Source: Fibrisoma montanum
GTDB taxonomy: Bacteria; Bacteroidota; Bacteroidia; Cytophagales; Spirosomataceae
Length of the DNA: 64,000 bases
Reading direction: 5' to 3'
NCBI RefSeq assembly: GCF_003583365.1
Contig: NZ_QXED01000004.1
Coordinates: 620,001-684,000 of the forward strand
The notes under the pieces were generated by a model, which was not told where the DNA came from, did not search any database, and saw only the letters and a program-made list of their open reading frames with translations. Made by a program: the position numbers and the translations under genes. The first letter of the stretch is position 1. Every line of letters starts with the position of its first letter. Positions 7,896-16,279 of the stretch are shown one piece after another.

Positions 7896-10379
7896 ATGAA
7901 ACGACATCTGCTTTATCTCTTTCTCATCCTGCCGTTAATTCCCTCATTTGCCCAGACTCCATCTCAAACCAGCTCGCCGGCCACCATTACGTCTCTTACA
8001 AACGGAATGGAAAAACACCCCGGCTTTCTTACGTTCTACTGGGACGCTCGTAAAGGAAAAATCTGGCTGGAAATTGATCGATTTGATCAGGAATTATTGT
8101 ACTACCCCACGCTGGCCCAGGGTGTTGGCTCTAACGACATTGGCCTCGATCGGGGCCGCCTGGGGCAGGAGCATATCGTCAAATTCCAGCGGAGCGGGAA
8201 CAAAATTCTCCTTGTCGAGCCTAACTACGCCTACCGGGCCATTAGTAACGATCCCCTGGAACGTCGGGCGGTCGAAGAGTCGTTTGCCCAGTCAGTTCAT
8301 GCGGGCTTTGACGTAGCGGCCGAGGAAGGAAACCGGGTGCTGGTTGACCTGACGCCGTTTCTGATGCAGGATGCCGTAGGAGCCGCCCAGGCCATCAGCC
8401 AGACGCGCCAGGGTACGTTCAAGTTCGACCCGATGCGGAGCGCGCTGTATATGCCCCGGACGAAGGCTTTTCCGCAGAATACGGAGTTTGAAGTAACTGT
8501 TACCCTGACGGGCGATAATGCCGGCCCTTATCTGCGCGAGGTTGTGCCAACGGCCGCAGCCGTGACCATGCGGCAGCATCACTCGTTTGTGCAGCTGCCG
8601 GACAATAACTACAAACCCCGGCTGTTCGATCCGCGAATCGGCTACGGCGGCATTGAATTTTTCGACTACGCCACACCGGTCAGCCAGCCCATTACAAAAC
8701 GGTATATTTCGCGGCATCGGCTGGAGAAAAAAGATCCGTCGGCGGCCGTAAGCGAAGCGGTAAAGCCGATCATCTACTACATGGACCCCGGCGCCCCCGA
8801 ACCGATTCGCTCGGCTCTGATGGAAGGGGTCGCGTGGTGGAATCAGGCGTTTGAAGCCGCGGGCTACAAAAATGCGTTTCAGGTAAAACTACTGCCGCCC
8901 GATGCCGACCCGATGGATGTTCGGTACAACCTGATTCAGTGGGTACACCGGTCAACCCGGGGCTGGTCGTACGGAGCCAGCATCATAGACCCCCGGACCG
9001 GCGAAATCATCAAAGGGAAAGTAACGCTGGGTTCCCTGCGGGTCCGGCAGGATTACCTGATCGCTCAGGGGCTGGTCGGAAACTTTGATACCGATTCCTC
9101 ACACGTCGACGAAATGATGACGATGTCGCTGGACCGGCTGCGGCAACTGGCTGCGCACGAAGTTGGGCATACCCTTGGCCTTCCGCATAACTACATTGCC
9201 AGTACGCAGGGAAACGGCGCGTTTGGCCGGGCGTCGGTAATGGATTACCCCACGATGGTCGCCAAACTGAAAGGCGCGTCGATTGATCTGTCGGATGCGT
9301 ATACTAAAGGCATTGGCGAGTACGACAAGTGGAGCATCCGCTACGGCTACGAGCAGTTTGCGAGCGGGGCCAATGAGAAGCAGGAACTGAACAAGCTGGT
9401 GCAGCAGATGCACAAAGCGGGGTTGTCGTTTCTGACCGATCAGGACGCCCGGCCGGAAGGTTCGTCGCACCCGGCTACGCACCTGTGGGATAACGGTTCC
9501 GACGCAGTTGAGGAACTCGGCCGGGTCATTGCCGTGCGCCGGGTAGCGCTGGCCAACTTCACTGACCGGAAAATACCGGCCGGAACCCCGCTGACCACTC
9601 TGGAAGAGGTATTTGTGCCGATGTATATGTTCCACCGATATCAGGTTGAAGCGGCCGCAAAAGTACTGGGCGGCCAGACGTACACCAATGCCCTGCGTGG
9701 CGATGGCCAACCGGTTCTGGCGACGGTACCGGGAGCTGAACAAATGAAGGCCATCGACGGATTGCTGGCGACGCTTACGCCGTCGTTTCTGGCCGTACCG
9801 GCCCGGGTGCTGGCCCTGATTCCACCCCGGGCATTTCGGTATCAACCAAACCCACGCGAGGTATTCAAACGGAGAACAGGCATTACGTTCGATCCGCTGG
9901 GGCCACCCGAAGCCGCGGCCAGCATGACGCTGCGGATGATGCTGCATCCTGAACGCTGCGCCCGGCTGGTACGTCAGAAGGCAATAGACCCCCAGACCCC
10001 TGGCCTTGACGAGGTGATGAGTCGGCTGCGCGACGCGATTGTGCGGAACAGCAGCATCGATAAAGAAACGTATGAGGGAGAAATTGCCCGCATGGTCGAG
10101 CGGAAATACGTGGAGCAGTTGATTCAGATGGCCACGAACCGGGAAATAGACGGAGGGGTTCGGGCCACCGCGGCCGACGCGCTGGTTCAGCTCAAAGGAA
10201 CGTACGATACCGTGGCATCCGGAAAATCGAGCCGAACCAGTTACCTCCGCTGGCTGATCCGGCAATACGAAAACAGCCCCGAGCAAACCATAACGACCAA
10301 CACCCTTGCCCCGCCCGAGGGCGCCCCTATCGATCCGGGTCAGGAATGGCTATTGCCCGATTGTGAGTGGTTGAATTAA
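7896..10379 (+). CDS. Secreted zinc-dependent metalloprotease (DUF5117/DUF4953 type)
   Basis: An 827-residue protein. The start at 7896 gives the signal peptide MKRHLLYLFLILPLIPSFAQ; the reading frame stays open upstream to 7782 but that extension does not look like a leader. The N-terminal third resembles the DUF5118/DUF5117 region, and the metzincin-like site HEVGHTLGLPH at residues 421-431 supplies three zinc-binding His and the catalytic Glu, followed by the Met-turn-like SVMDYPTM. A large C-terminal helical region follows. Homologues are common exported proteases in Bacteroidota; substrates are unknown. It is divergent from the LytS kinase gene, separated by 187 bases. Confidence 0.88.
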   Translation: MKRHLLYLFLILPLIPSFAQTPSQTSSPATITSLTNGMEKHPGFLTFYWDARKGKIWLEIDRFDQELLYYPTLAQGVGSNDIGLDRGRLGQEHIVKFQRSGNKILLVEPNYAYRAISNDPLERRAVEESFAQSVHAGFDVAAEEGNRVLVDLTPFLMQDAVGAAQAISQTRQGTFKFDPMRSALYMPRTKAFPQNTEFEVTVTLTGDNAGPYLREVVPTAAAVTMRQHHSFVQLPDNNYKPRLFDPRIGYGGIEFFDYATPVSQPITKRYISRHRLEKKDPSAAVSEAVKPIIYYMDPGAPEPIRSALMEGVAWWNQAFEAAGYKNAFQVKLLPPDADPMDVRYNLIQWVHRSTRGWSYGASIIDPRTGEIIKGKVTLGSLRVRQDYLIAQGLVGNFDTDSSHVDEMMTMSLDRLRQLAAHEVGHTLGLPHNYIASTQGNGAFGRASVMDYPTMVAKLKGASIDLSDAYTKGIGEYDKWSIRYGYEQFASGANEKQELNKLVQQMHKAGLSFLTDQDARPEGSSHPATHLWDNGSDAVEELGRVIAVRRVALANFTDRKIPAGTPLTTLEEVFVPMYMFHRYQVEAAAKVLGGQTYTNALRGDGQPVLATVPGAEQMKAIDGLLATLTPSFLAVPARVLALIPPRAFRYQPNPREVFKRRTGITFDPLGPPEAAASMTLRMMLHPERCARLVRQKAIDPQTPGLDEVMSRLRDAIVRNSSIDKETYEGEIARMVERKYVEQLIQMATNREIDGGVRATAADALVQLKGTYDTVASGKSSRTSYLRWLIRQYENSPEQTITTNTLAPPEGAPIDPGQEWLLPDCEWLN

Positions 10380-10404
10380 AGTCAGCAATGTATTGTAGCA
10401 AGTA

Positions 10405-10440
10405 CAGAAAGCCGATCCTGCGTTCCGGATCGGCTTTCTG
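10405..10440 (+). terminator. Hairpin after the metalloprotease gene
   Basis: A perfect 14-bp stem (10405-10418 with 10427-10440) and 8-base loop begin 25 bases after the stop codon. It lacks a clear T run, so it may stall polymerase or protect the 3' end rather than be a classical terminator. Confidence 0.6.
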
Positions 10441-10568
10441 GTTGATTGGCCGTAGTGAAATTCCTTTTTGGTTGCCGTCGCTCAAAATAGAGAAATCAGT
10501 ATTACCGATGCAGATACCCACGTCGTGACTACTTTCGCGACTTTATTCCTGATCAAAATCGGTATTGA

Positions 10569-12038
10569 ATGAAAAACGTACTTTTCGTGGCTGCGCTGTT
10601 GGGCTACGTATCGGCTGCTGCACAGCAACCGACCGGTGCTCAATTGCCCGCCGATACGCTGGCTCCACCCGCCGAACAAACGCAGCGGCCACCCGGGGCA
10701 GCCAGCAGGCCCTCGGCCATTGTAGGAACAACCGGCACAGACAGAAACGAATTAAAATACAACCTCAACGAGTCAGGTTCCCACTTTTTTAAGGTCACAT
10801 TCCTGAATCAGACTTGGCTGCGGCTGAACCAGAGTAACCCCGGGACTACGGTAAATCAGGTTCCGAAAACAAATACGTTCGATATTGGTCTGCGCCGGAC
10901 TCGGATACAAATGTTCGGTCAGTTATCCGACCGCGTACTGCTGTACGTTCAGTTCGGGATGAACAATTTCAATTCCCTAAACGCCTTTCCAGCGTACAAC
11001 AACAACGGCACCCCGGCCAATCGGAAAGTAGCGGCCTTCTTCCATGATGCCGTCGGCGAATACCAGGTCTTTAAAAACAAAGATTATCTAAAGATTGGGG
11101 CTGGGCTAACGATTGTAAACGGCTTATCACGCTTTAGCCAGCCGAGTGTCAGCAGCATCCTGAGTATGGACGTACCGGTGTTTGCGCAGGCAACCGTCGA
11201 CCAGACGGACGAGTTTTCGCGGAAGTTAAGCCTGTACGCCCGCGGTCAGGTTGGACCAATCGACTACCGCATCGCCGTCAGCGATCCGTTTCCCATCCAG
11301 ACTAACGGAGCGGTACCTCCACCGTTGTCGTCTTTTTCAAACTTTGCGCAAAAAGGGCAGAACAAGCAGTTTCAGGGGTTATTTCTGTACCAGTTTTTCG
11401 ACAAGGAAGCCAATCAGACTCCCGGCTACATGACCGGAACGTACCTCGGAAAGAAGAAAATCCTCAACCTTGAAGGCGGTTTCATTACGCAGAAAGCGGC
11501 CATGTGGCACCGCGAAGGTACTGCTGACACAGTCTACACCGACATGAACCTGTGGTCGCTGGCGGCTTTTCTGGATATGCCGGTTAATCGCCGGACAGGT
11601 ACGGCCGTTAGCGCCTACATCGGGTATTTTAAGCTGAACTACGGGCCTGACTATCTACGTTTCAATGGCATCATGAACCCTGCCTCCGGCACAACCGTAC
11701 CCCTGCCGGGCGCATCGGGAACGCAGGGGAACGCGTTTCCGATGTTCGGTACGGGCAACGTCGTGTACGGTCAGGTTGGGTACCTGTTTCGGCAGGATCT
11801 GTTCGGAGCTGGTAATGGGACGCTGATGCCCTACGCCCAGATGCAAATAGGCGACTACCAGCGCCTGACCAAAACTATGGGGGTCTACACCATTGGGCTC
11901 AACTACCTGATAAACGGCCACAATAGTAAACTTACGCTCGATTACCAAAGCCGCCCTATTTATGAGGCCGCTGGTACGCAACTGGCCCCAACCGGCCGCC
12001 GGGGCCAGCTTGTGTTGCAGTATCAGGTGTTTATCTGA
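10569..12038 (+). CDS. Outer-membrane porin-like beta-barrel protein
   Basis: A 489-residue protein with a signal peptide (MKNVLFVAALLGYVSAAAQ) and a Pro/Ala-rich linker (about residues 20-55). A long array of amphipathic strands follows, with features of the phosphate-selective porin O/P group (FDIGLRRTRIQMFGQLSDRV, LEGGFITQKAAM) and a closing strand ending in aromatic/hydrophobic residues (LVLQYQVFI). It is likely a general or anion-selective porin; the substrate is not readable. It stands alone between two hairpins. Confidence 0.75.
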   Translation: MKNVLFVAALLGYVSAAAQQPTGAQLPADTLAPPAEQTQRPPGAASRPSAIVGTTGTDRNELKYNLNESGSHFFKVTFLNQTWLRLNQSNPGTTVNQVPKTNTFDIGLRRTRIQMFGQLSDRVLLYVQFGMNNFNSLNAFPAYNNNGTPANRKVAAFFHDAVGEYQVFKNKDYLKIGAGLTIVNGLSRFSQPSVSSILSMDVPVFAQATVDQTDEFSRKLSLYARGQVGPIDYRIAVSDPFPIQTNGAVPPPLSSFSNFAQKGQNKQFQGLFLYQFFDKEANQTPGYMTGTYLGKKKILNLEGGFITQKAAMWHREGTADTVYTDMNLWSLAAFLDMPVNRRTGTAVSAYIGYFKLNYGPDYLRFNGIMNPASGTTVPLPGASGTQGNAFPMFGTGNVVYGQVGYLFRQDLFGAGNGTLMPYAQMQIGDYQRLTKTMGVYTIGLNYLINGHNSKLTLDYQSRPIYEAAGTQLAPTGRRGQLVLQYQVFI

Positions 12039-12083
12039 TGTACTTGTGCATAGATTAATTCTATAGAAATGGTTCCCGTAGGA

Positions 12084-12091
12084 TAAATTTG
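12084..12091 (+). promoter_or_regulatory. Possible -7 element before the TM2 gene
   Basis: TAAATTTG fits TAnnTTTG and lies 59 bases before the start codon at 12151. No matching TTG is seen 17-23 bases upstream. Confidence 0.3.
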
Positions 12092-12150
12092 GCATTAAAG
12101 CGCTTCAACGGTACATTTACAACGAACCAACATTTATCTACAGAACCTTA

Positions 12151-12591
12151 ATGAAAAAGATTGTTCTTGCCTTAATGCTCACCGTGGGCAGCTTAAGTGT
12201 TCAGGCTAACTCAGCAACGGCCGACGAGTACACGATTGACGACCAGCAAGTTGAACAATTGATGGCTCAGAGTACCGATGTTAGCTACACAATTGTAGAA
12301 ACTACCCTGGTACAGAGCCAGCAGATGGCCGCTAAAATGACGGGCACCGCCCGCGTTCAGACGGATGACAAATTTGTCCCTGCTCTGTTGCTTAACCTTT
12401 TCCTGGGGGGACTTGGTATTCACCGCTTGTACCTTGGCACTGAGACACTGACCTGGGTTGGTTACATTCTAACTTGCGGTGGTATCTTCGGAATTGTGCC
12501 TTTGGTAGACTTAATTGTTTTGATTGTTAACAGCGAGAATATTTCCAAGTTTGTTGACAATCCCAAATTTTTCATGTGGGCAAATAACTAA
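12151..12591 (+). CDS. TM2 domain protein
   Basis: A 146-residue protein with a signal peptide (about residues 1-20) and a short polar region (21-70). A TM2 domain follows: two hydrophobic helices joined by a tight turn, with the signature FLGGLGIHRLYLG near residue 90 and the second helix VPLVDLIVLIV. TM2 proteins are small inner-membrane proteins of unknown biochemical role. It converges on an operon whose last two genes encode proteins with a related PG-G-x-Y-x-G membrane hairpin, and a very strong shared hairpin separates them. Confidence 0.85.
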   Translation: MKKIVLALMLTVGSLSVQANSATADEYTIDDQQVEQLMAQSTDVSYTIVETTLVQSQQMAAKMTGTARVQTDDKFVPALLLNLFLGGLGIHRLYLGTETLTWVGYILTCGGIFGIVPLVDLIVLIVNSENISKFVDNPKFFMWANN

Positions 12592-12595
12592 GTTG

Positions 12596-12659
12596 ACCGA
12601 CTACTAACAGATGAGCCCGTCTCACAATCGTGGGGCGGGCTCATCTGTTAGTAGTCGGT
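12596..12659. terminator. Long bidirectional hairpin between convergent genes
   Basis: A perfect 24-bp stem (12596-12619 with 12636-12659) with a 16-base loop fills the space between the TM2 stop (12591) and the converging stop (12664). It is unusually long for a bacterial terminator and should work in both directions. Confidence 0.85.
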
Positions 12660-12663
12660 TTGT

Positions 12664-13533
12664 TTATTTACTGGAGGCCGAATCAGGTGAGCTTTGCTGT
12701 AAGAGCTGCGTTTTAACGCGTTGATTAAACGCACTAATCTGACGTTGGTTATACTGTCGCACCAATTCCTGCGACCGACGGATGCCCCCGGCGTGGAATG
12801 AGCCGAACAACGCTGCCCCAACCCCCCACGCTGATAAGTAATAAGCATTCAGAAAGCTGGTAACGCCGAAGTATAAACCCGCAGACTGAACCAGGATACT
12901 CAGTATAGCCTCGCCTGGCTTACCGGCATACAACTGCCCGGCTCCGGGTAAGAAAGTTGAGAGCCATTGAGCTTTAGTTTCCCGCTTCAACTTGGGCAAC
13001 CGCCGGTAAGGATCAGTCAGCGTCGTATCTGCCCCTGATCTGGCCAACGCTTCGCGATAAGCAATGGCAGCCTCCGGCCAGCGATGTAACTCATTTAAAG
13101 TCAGTACCCTGATGCAGCCCAGAAGTGGTGAGTAAGGGGCATCAGAATGCTCAACAGGAAGCTGCTCAAGCAGTGAACGTGTGTTTTCGAACTGCCCCGC
13201 CAGATACGAACAAAGAATCTGCTGATACCGCAGTTGATAACGAACGGAATCAGGATAGCCATTCAGATATTGGCTGTTTATAAATGTAACAGCCGCGCCA
13301 TAACGACCTAGTTTTTTAAGCGAAACTACTTTACCAAGCAAAGCTTTGTAAGTAGATGCCGTGTCGGTATTTTCAAACAGAACCCGCTCATAAGCAATAC
13401 CGGCTTCAAAATACTGGTTTGCAGTCAGTAGAGAATCAGCCGTTGTCAAACCAGATTGATAACCGGATGATTGAGCCCTACTGGAACAGGTTACGCATAG
13501 GAATGTGCAGATCAAACAAAATCTTGTTATCAT
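12664..13533 (-). CDS. Secreted/membrane repeat protein with DUF5683-like hairpin (paralogue 2)
   Basis: A 289-residue protein if started at 13533 (MITRFCLICTFLCVTCSSRAQ, a clean signal peptide); an upstream in-frame ATG at 13551 is possible. Residues about 30-185 form TPR-like helical repeats (ANQYFEAGIAYERVLF, RWPEAAIAYREAL). They are followed by STFLPGAGQLYAGKPGEAI and hydrophobic segments, resembling the DUF5683/TM2-type membrane hairpin, and a basic, Gln-rich tail. The gene overlaps the end of its upstream neighbour by about 56 bases, which indicates translational coupling. Both proteins share the same architecture and are probably paralogues. Function unknown. Confidence 0.7.
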   Translation of the reverse strand: MITRFCLICTFLCVTCSSRAQSSGYQSGLTTADSLLTANQYFEAGIAYERVLFENTDTASTYKALLGKVVSLKKLGRYGAAVTFINSQYLNGYPDSVRYQLRYQQILCSYLAGQFENTRSLLEQLPVEHSDAPYSPLLGCIRVLTLNELHRWPEAAIAYREALARSGADTTLTDPYRRLPKLKRETKAQWLSTFLPGAGQLYAGKPGEAILSILVQSAGLYFGVTSFLNAYYLSAWGVGAALFGSFHAGGIRRSQELVRQYNQRQISAFNQRVKTQLLQQSSPDSASSK

Positions 13534-14362
13534 ACTCCCGTTTAAATTCATCCCGTTTAATTTTTACCGCAAGAGCACTACCCCATATATTTCCTACGTA
13601 AAAAACAGTGAAGAGTGAACCAAAGCCCAGAAAACGAAGGCTCCTGGGGCCGTCCTTCCGATAACCTTCATACGTGAGCAGCCCTAGTGTTACAATCGGT
13701 AGAAAAGCGGCAATACCCTGCATTTTTTTACCGGCATACATTTTGCCCAAACCCGGAACCAAGGCGCTATACATGCCCGCGAGAAACGGTGATTTAGGCT
13801 TCTGGCTGCTTAACTTTCCGTAATAAAGGTCCAGTCGTTTCTGCTCATCAGCCATTGCGTAAGATGAATAAGTAAACGTCTGCCTGAGTCTATGGTAGTC
13901 AGTGAGCCGACGCTGCAACAGGCTTATACCCGCTAGCTGCATAGCTTTAAGCTCGGTAAGTGTTGAGTCGGATGGAGAAATCTGATCAAGTATAACAGTG
14001 GCCGAATCCCGCTTCCCCTGAAAAAGCAAACAGTAAGCGCCAAAAAACCGAGATTTCTGATAAAAAGAGGAGACTGGCGAAACCGTAAGAAATTGTTGTG
14101 CCGCCTGATCAAGCGCTTTACTGCTGTAAGCTGTCCACCCGAGATAATAGGCCAGAGAGTCGCGTTCTATTTGTTGTAATGAACGGGCGTCGATGCGTTG
14201 CAGCACATACGTAGCTTCATCAAAGGCGTCTTTGTCAGCTAGGTATTGAGCAAAGCGTAGTTCACGGGAAAAACTAGTTGACTGGGCCTCCGATCGGTAT
14301 GGAGTTGTCGTACACCAGATGATGAATGCGGCTTTGACTATTCGTGTGATAAAATAGCTCAT
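13478..14362 (-). CDS. Secreted/membrane repeat protein with DUF5683-like hairpin (paralogue 1)
   Basis: A 294-residue protein. It has an N-terminal signal or anchor (about residues 8-26, ending RSEAQS) and TPR-like helices in residues 30-190 (DEATYVLQRIDAR, LDQAAQQFLTV). The motif SALVPGLGKMYAGKKMQG introduces two or three hydrophobic segments, and a basic tail follows. The start overlaps the stop of the YidD-domain gene by 4 bases (ATGA-type), so the two are cotranslated. Its layout mirrors that of the next gene downstream. The membrane-hairpin motif links it to DUF5683/TM2-like proteins; biochemical role unknown. Confidence 0.7.
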   Translation of the reverse strand: MSYFITRIVKAAFIIWCTTTPYRSEAQSTSFSRELRFAQYLADKDAFDEATYVLQRIDARSLQQIERDSLAYYLGWTAYSSKALDQAAQQFLTVSPVSSFYQKSRFFGAYCLLFQGKRDSATVILDQISPSDSTLTELKAMQLAGISLLQRRLTDYHRLRQTFTYSSYAMADEQKRLDLYYGKLSSQKPKSPFLAGMYSALVPGLGKMYAGKKMQGIAAFLPIVTLGLLTYEGYRKDGPRSLRFLGFGSLFTVFYVGNIWGSALAVKIKRDEFKREYDNKILFDLHIPMRNLFQ

Positions 14363-14820
14363 CGAAGCTTATACAGATCAGGTGAGTCAACGATGAAGCC
14401 ATCAATCGGGTCGCGGCTTAGTGAGTGCACATCCAGCAATCCGATTCGATTACAGCGCATGATGCGGTCGGCACTCAGGAAAACCCCCTTCAGAGTGCCG
14501 AATTGCTGGATTGCCTGCTTGCTAAAATTTGAGCAGGTCGTTTGATACGGACAGGAACGGGCCAGTTGTTGCGACATCAGACGCTGGTATCCCAGCATGG
14601 CTCCTTTCAGAGCCAGAGAAACGGGATTGTACATCGCCAGCCAACTACGCTGTTTATAAACGACAGCCTGCACGTCGTTGCCAGGTCGTCGGTACTGCGC
14701 AAACTCACTGTCTGTTTGAAAGTTACGCTCGTTAACTAATTGCCAGTCAGCAATGGTCGACTGGCTTCTGGCAGGTGAGGCAACCAGTAAGAAAGGCAGG
14801 ACTATCAGAAAAAACTTCAC
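14359..14820 (-). CDS. Secreted YidD-domain protein
   Basis: A 153-residue protein read from a GTG at 14820, four bases after the stop of the upstream LolA-like gene. This start gives a standard signal peptide (KFFLIVLPFLLVASPARSQ); the frame is open further upstream but would overlap the LolA-like gene by over 200 bases. The C-terminal half matches the YidD family: NPVSLALKGAMLGYQRL, SCPYQTTCSNFSKQA, GVFLSADRIMRCN, with three conserved Cys. Canonical YidD is a small cytoplasmic-face helper of the YidC insertase next to rpmH/rnpA. A signal peptide and this gene context are unusual and suggest a periplasmic role. Confidence 0.8.
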   Translation of the reverse strand: MKFFLIVLPFLLVASPARSQSTIADWQLVNERNFQTDSEFAQYRRPGNDVQAVVYKQRSWLAMYNPVSLALKGAMLGYQRLMSQQLARSCPYQTTCSNFSKQAIQQFGTLKGVFLSADRIMRCNRIGLLDVHSLSRDPIDGFIVDSPDLYKLR

Positions 14821-14824
14821 AGCG

Positions 14825-15553
14825 CTATTCAGTTTTGGCGGTTGAGGGGATGCTGAAATTGAAGTAAGGGCTCTGGGCAACCTGGTTGAGACGAATGTCT
14901 GAATACGCTGTTTTAGAAACGGTTGAATCGCCTTTGCTGTATAAAATTTCAGTTGTGGTTGTCGGGAAAGGCCGATTTTCAATAAGTTGGTAGTTGTAGT
15001 AAAATACCTTTCGGAATACCTTACCAGCGCCATCTACGTAGTGCATGTAAATTGGATTGTTCTGGTTGAAAACCAACTTGACTCGCTGCACTAACCCATC
15101 TGATTTGGTTGTTTTAAGCTTCCACTCCGTCACAAGGCGGTTCTTGCTGTCGTACATTGTTTTGTCCTGTACAAACCCAAGTTGCAGCAGGCCCATATCA
15201 CTCGTCATGCCGTTGAGGAAAAAAGCTAACTGTGTGGTTTGAGAGCTGTACGCGGCATTCTGATAGCGGATGACTGTGTTCCGGTTCGGGTCGTAGATGC
15301 GGGTTTCACCAAGCTTATTAGCCAGAATCACCACTTCGCGGGGTGAAACAAAGCGGGTAACCATTGAACCGTTCCGTTGGTAGAAGACCTCGCCCTTTAC
15401 CGTTACGGATTTGCCCTGCTGCACTTGACGAGTTGTAATCGTTGCTGAAAACCGTTCAACGATTTGAGGAGCGATACGAAAACTGCTGAGTAGAAATAGG
15501 CTGAGAGAGAGCAAACAAAAAACGCATGCTGCGCTAATAAAAACTGGTTTCAT
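14825..15553 (-). CDS. LolA-like outer-membrane lipoprotein carrier homologue
   Basis: A 242-residue protein with an N-terminal signal or anchor (about residues 4-28). A LolA/LolB-type beta-fold is suggested by the repeated pattern SVTVKGEVFYQRNGSMVTRF, VVILANKLGETRIYDP and NTVIRYQN. Fold members carry lipids or lipoproteins across the periplasm. It is the first gene of a four-gene leftward operon with a secreted YidD-domain protein and two repeat/membrane-hairpin proteins. A -7-like element lies 31 bases upstream. The LolA assignment is from pattern, not from a search, and a related LolA-fold family is possible. Confidence 0.65.
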   Translation of the reverse strand: MKPVFISAACVFCLLSLSLFLLSSFRIAPQIVERFSATITTRQVQQGKSVTVKGEVFYQRNGSMVTRFVSPREVVILANKLGETRIYDPNRNTVIRYQNAAYSSQTTQLAFFLNGMTSDMGLLQLGFVQDKTMYDSKNRLVTEWKLKTTKSDGLVQRVKLVFNQNNPIYMHYVDGAGKVFRKVFYYNYQLIENRPFPTTTTEILYSKGDSTVSKTAYSDIRLNQVAQSPYFNFSIPSTAKTE

Positions 15554-15584
15554 AAAAAATCATACGAGTTACGGAAACGGTCGT

Positions 15585-15592
15585 CAAAAATA
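15585..15592 (-). promoter_or_regulatory. Possible -7 element of the LolA/YidD operon
   Basis: On the minus strand this reads TATTTTTG, matching TAnnTTTG, 31 bases before the start at 15553. No clear -33 TTG. Confidence 0.35.
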
Positions 15593-15658
15593 CGTAAAAG
15601 TTCAGGGAACTGGGTGGGTTTATTAATTTAGCTCAAACCCCTGAGCGTTCAGAAACTA

Positions 15659-15693
15659 TAAAAAAACCGACGTATGCATACGCCGGTTTTTTT
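15659..15693 (-). terminator. Terminator of the TonB-like small gene
   Basis: A nearly perfect palindrome with a run of T residues in the leftward direction, about 25 bases beyond the stop at 15719. It also isolates the LolA/YidD operon from readthrough. Confidence 0.8.
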
Positions 15694-15718
15694 AAGCTAC
15701 TGGTCAGTTGGATAAGCG

Positions 15719-16072
15719 TTACGCGCCGGGTTTGAAGCGCAGGCGGGCCAGGTAAATCTGCGTTGGCTCGGCTACGTTCCCCAGGATGTTCTTACCGGCT
15801 AATTCCTGTTCGATCGTGGCTTTCAGCGCCGGGTTGTCAGTCAGCACTTCCAGGTTTGTAATCCGGTGGCCGGTGTCGACCTGGAAGCGAATCATGACAA
15901 TGCCGCCCCGTTGACTTTTTTGAAGCACGTTCGGGTACGATAGATAGCTTTGCAGCTGCTTTTCCAACTTTTTTTCGCGCCGGATGCCCTCATCGTTCGA
16001 CAAGGAATGCGCGGACGGACTTCCGTAAGTGAGCATCGTCCAGAGCGCCATTAAAAAGAGGATCGGTTTCAT
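15719..16072 (-). CDS. Small secreted protein with TonB C-terminal-like fold
   Basis: A 117-residue protein with a signal peptide (MKPILFLMALWTMLTYGSPS). The mature part, QRGGIVMIRFQVDTGHRITN followed by LEVLTDNPALKATIEQEL, resembles the compact beta-alpha-beta fold of TonB C-terminal domains found as stand-alone secreted proteins in Bacteroidota. It has no TonB membrane anchor or proline-rich linker, so it is not a functional TonB energiser. Role unknown. Confidence 0.6.
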   Translation of the reverse strand: MKPILFLMALWTMLTYGSPSAHSLSNDEGIRREKKLEKQLQSYLSYPNVLQKSQRGGIVMIRFQVDTGHRITNLEVLTDNPALKATIEQELAGKNILGNVAEPTQIYLARLRFKPGA

Positions 16073-16108
16073 TAGTATTTGTTGTAGTTGTTGTTGTCAA
16101 AGGACGAT

Positions 16109-16116
16109 GCAAAAGT
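16109..16116 (-). promoter_or_regulatory. Possible -7 element for the TonB-like small gene
   Basis: Reads TACTTTTG on the minus strand (TAnnTTTG), 36 bases before the start at 16072; no obvious -33. Confidence 0.35.
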
Positions 16117-16226
16117 ATAACGCCGTGTCGGGGCCGGATAGAGGAGATTCGCCCAAACTGAAAATTCGGGAGTAGTACGTACCAGTACGTAGTTTTACGC
16201 AGGTCGCTGGGTCGGTTCTGACAAAA

Positions 16227-16264
16227 AAAGTGCCCCGCAGATCGGCCGATCTGCGGGGCACTTT
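16227..16264 (-). terminator. Terminator of mdh
   Basis: A perfect 38-base palindrome (19-bp arms, no loop beyond the turn) with seven T residues following in the leftward direction, 15 bases after the mdh stop codon. Confidence 0.9.
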
Positions 16265-16279
16265 GCACAAAATAGTAAG

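Noticed and set aside
9099-10286. A 395-codon minus-strand open frame inside the metalloprotease gene
   Set aside because: It is an antisense shadow of a gene with the HEVGHTLGLPH site, and its translation has no recognisable fold.
14821-15033. Long N-terminal extension of the YidD-domain gene
   Set aside because: It lies wholly within the LolA-like gene in another frame; the GTG at 14820 gives a standard signal peptide.
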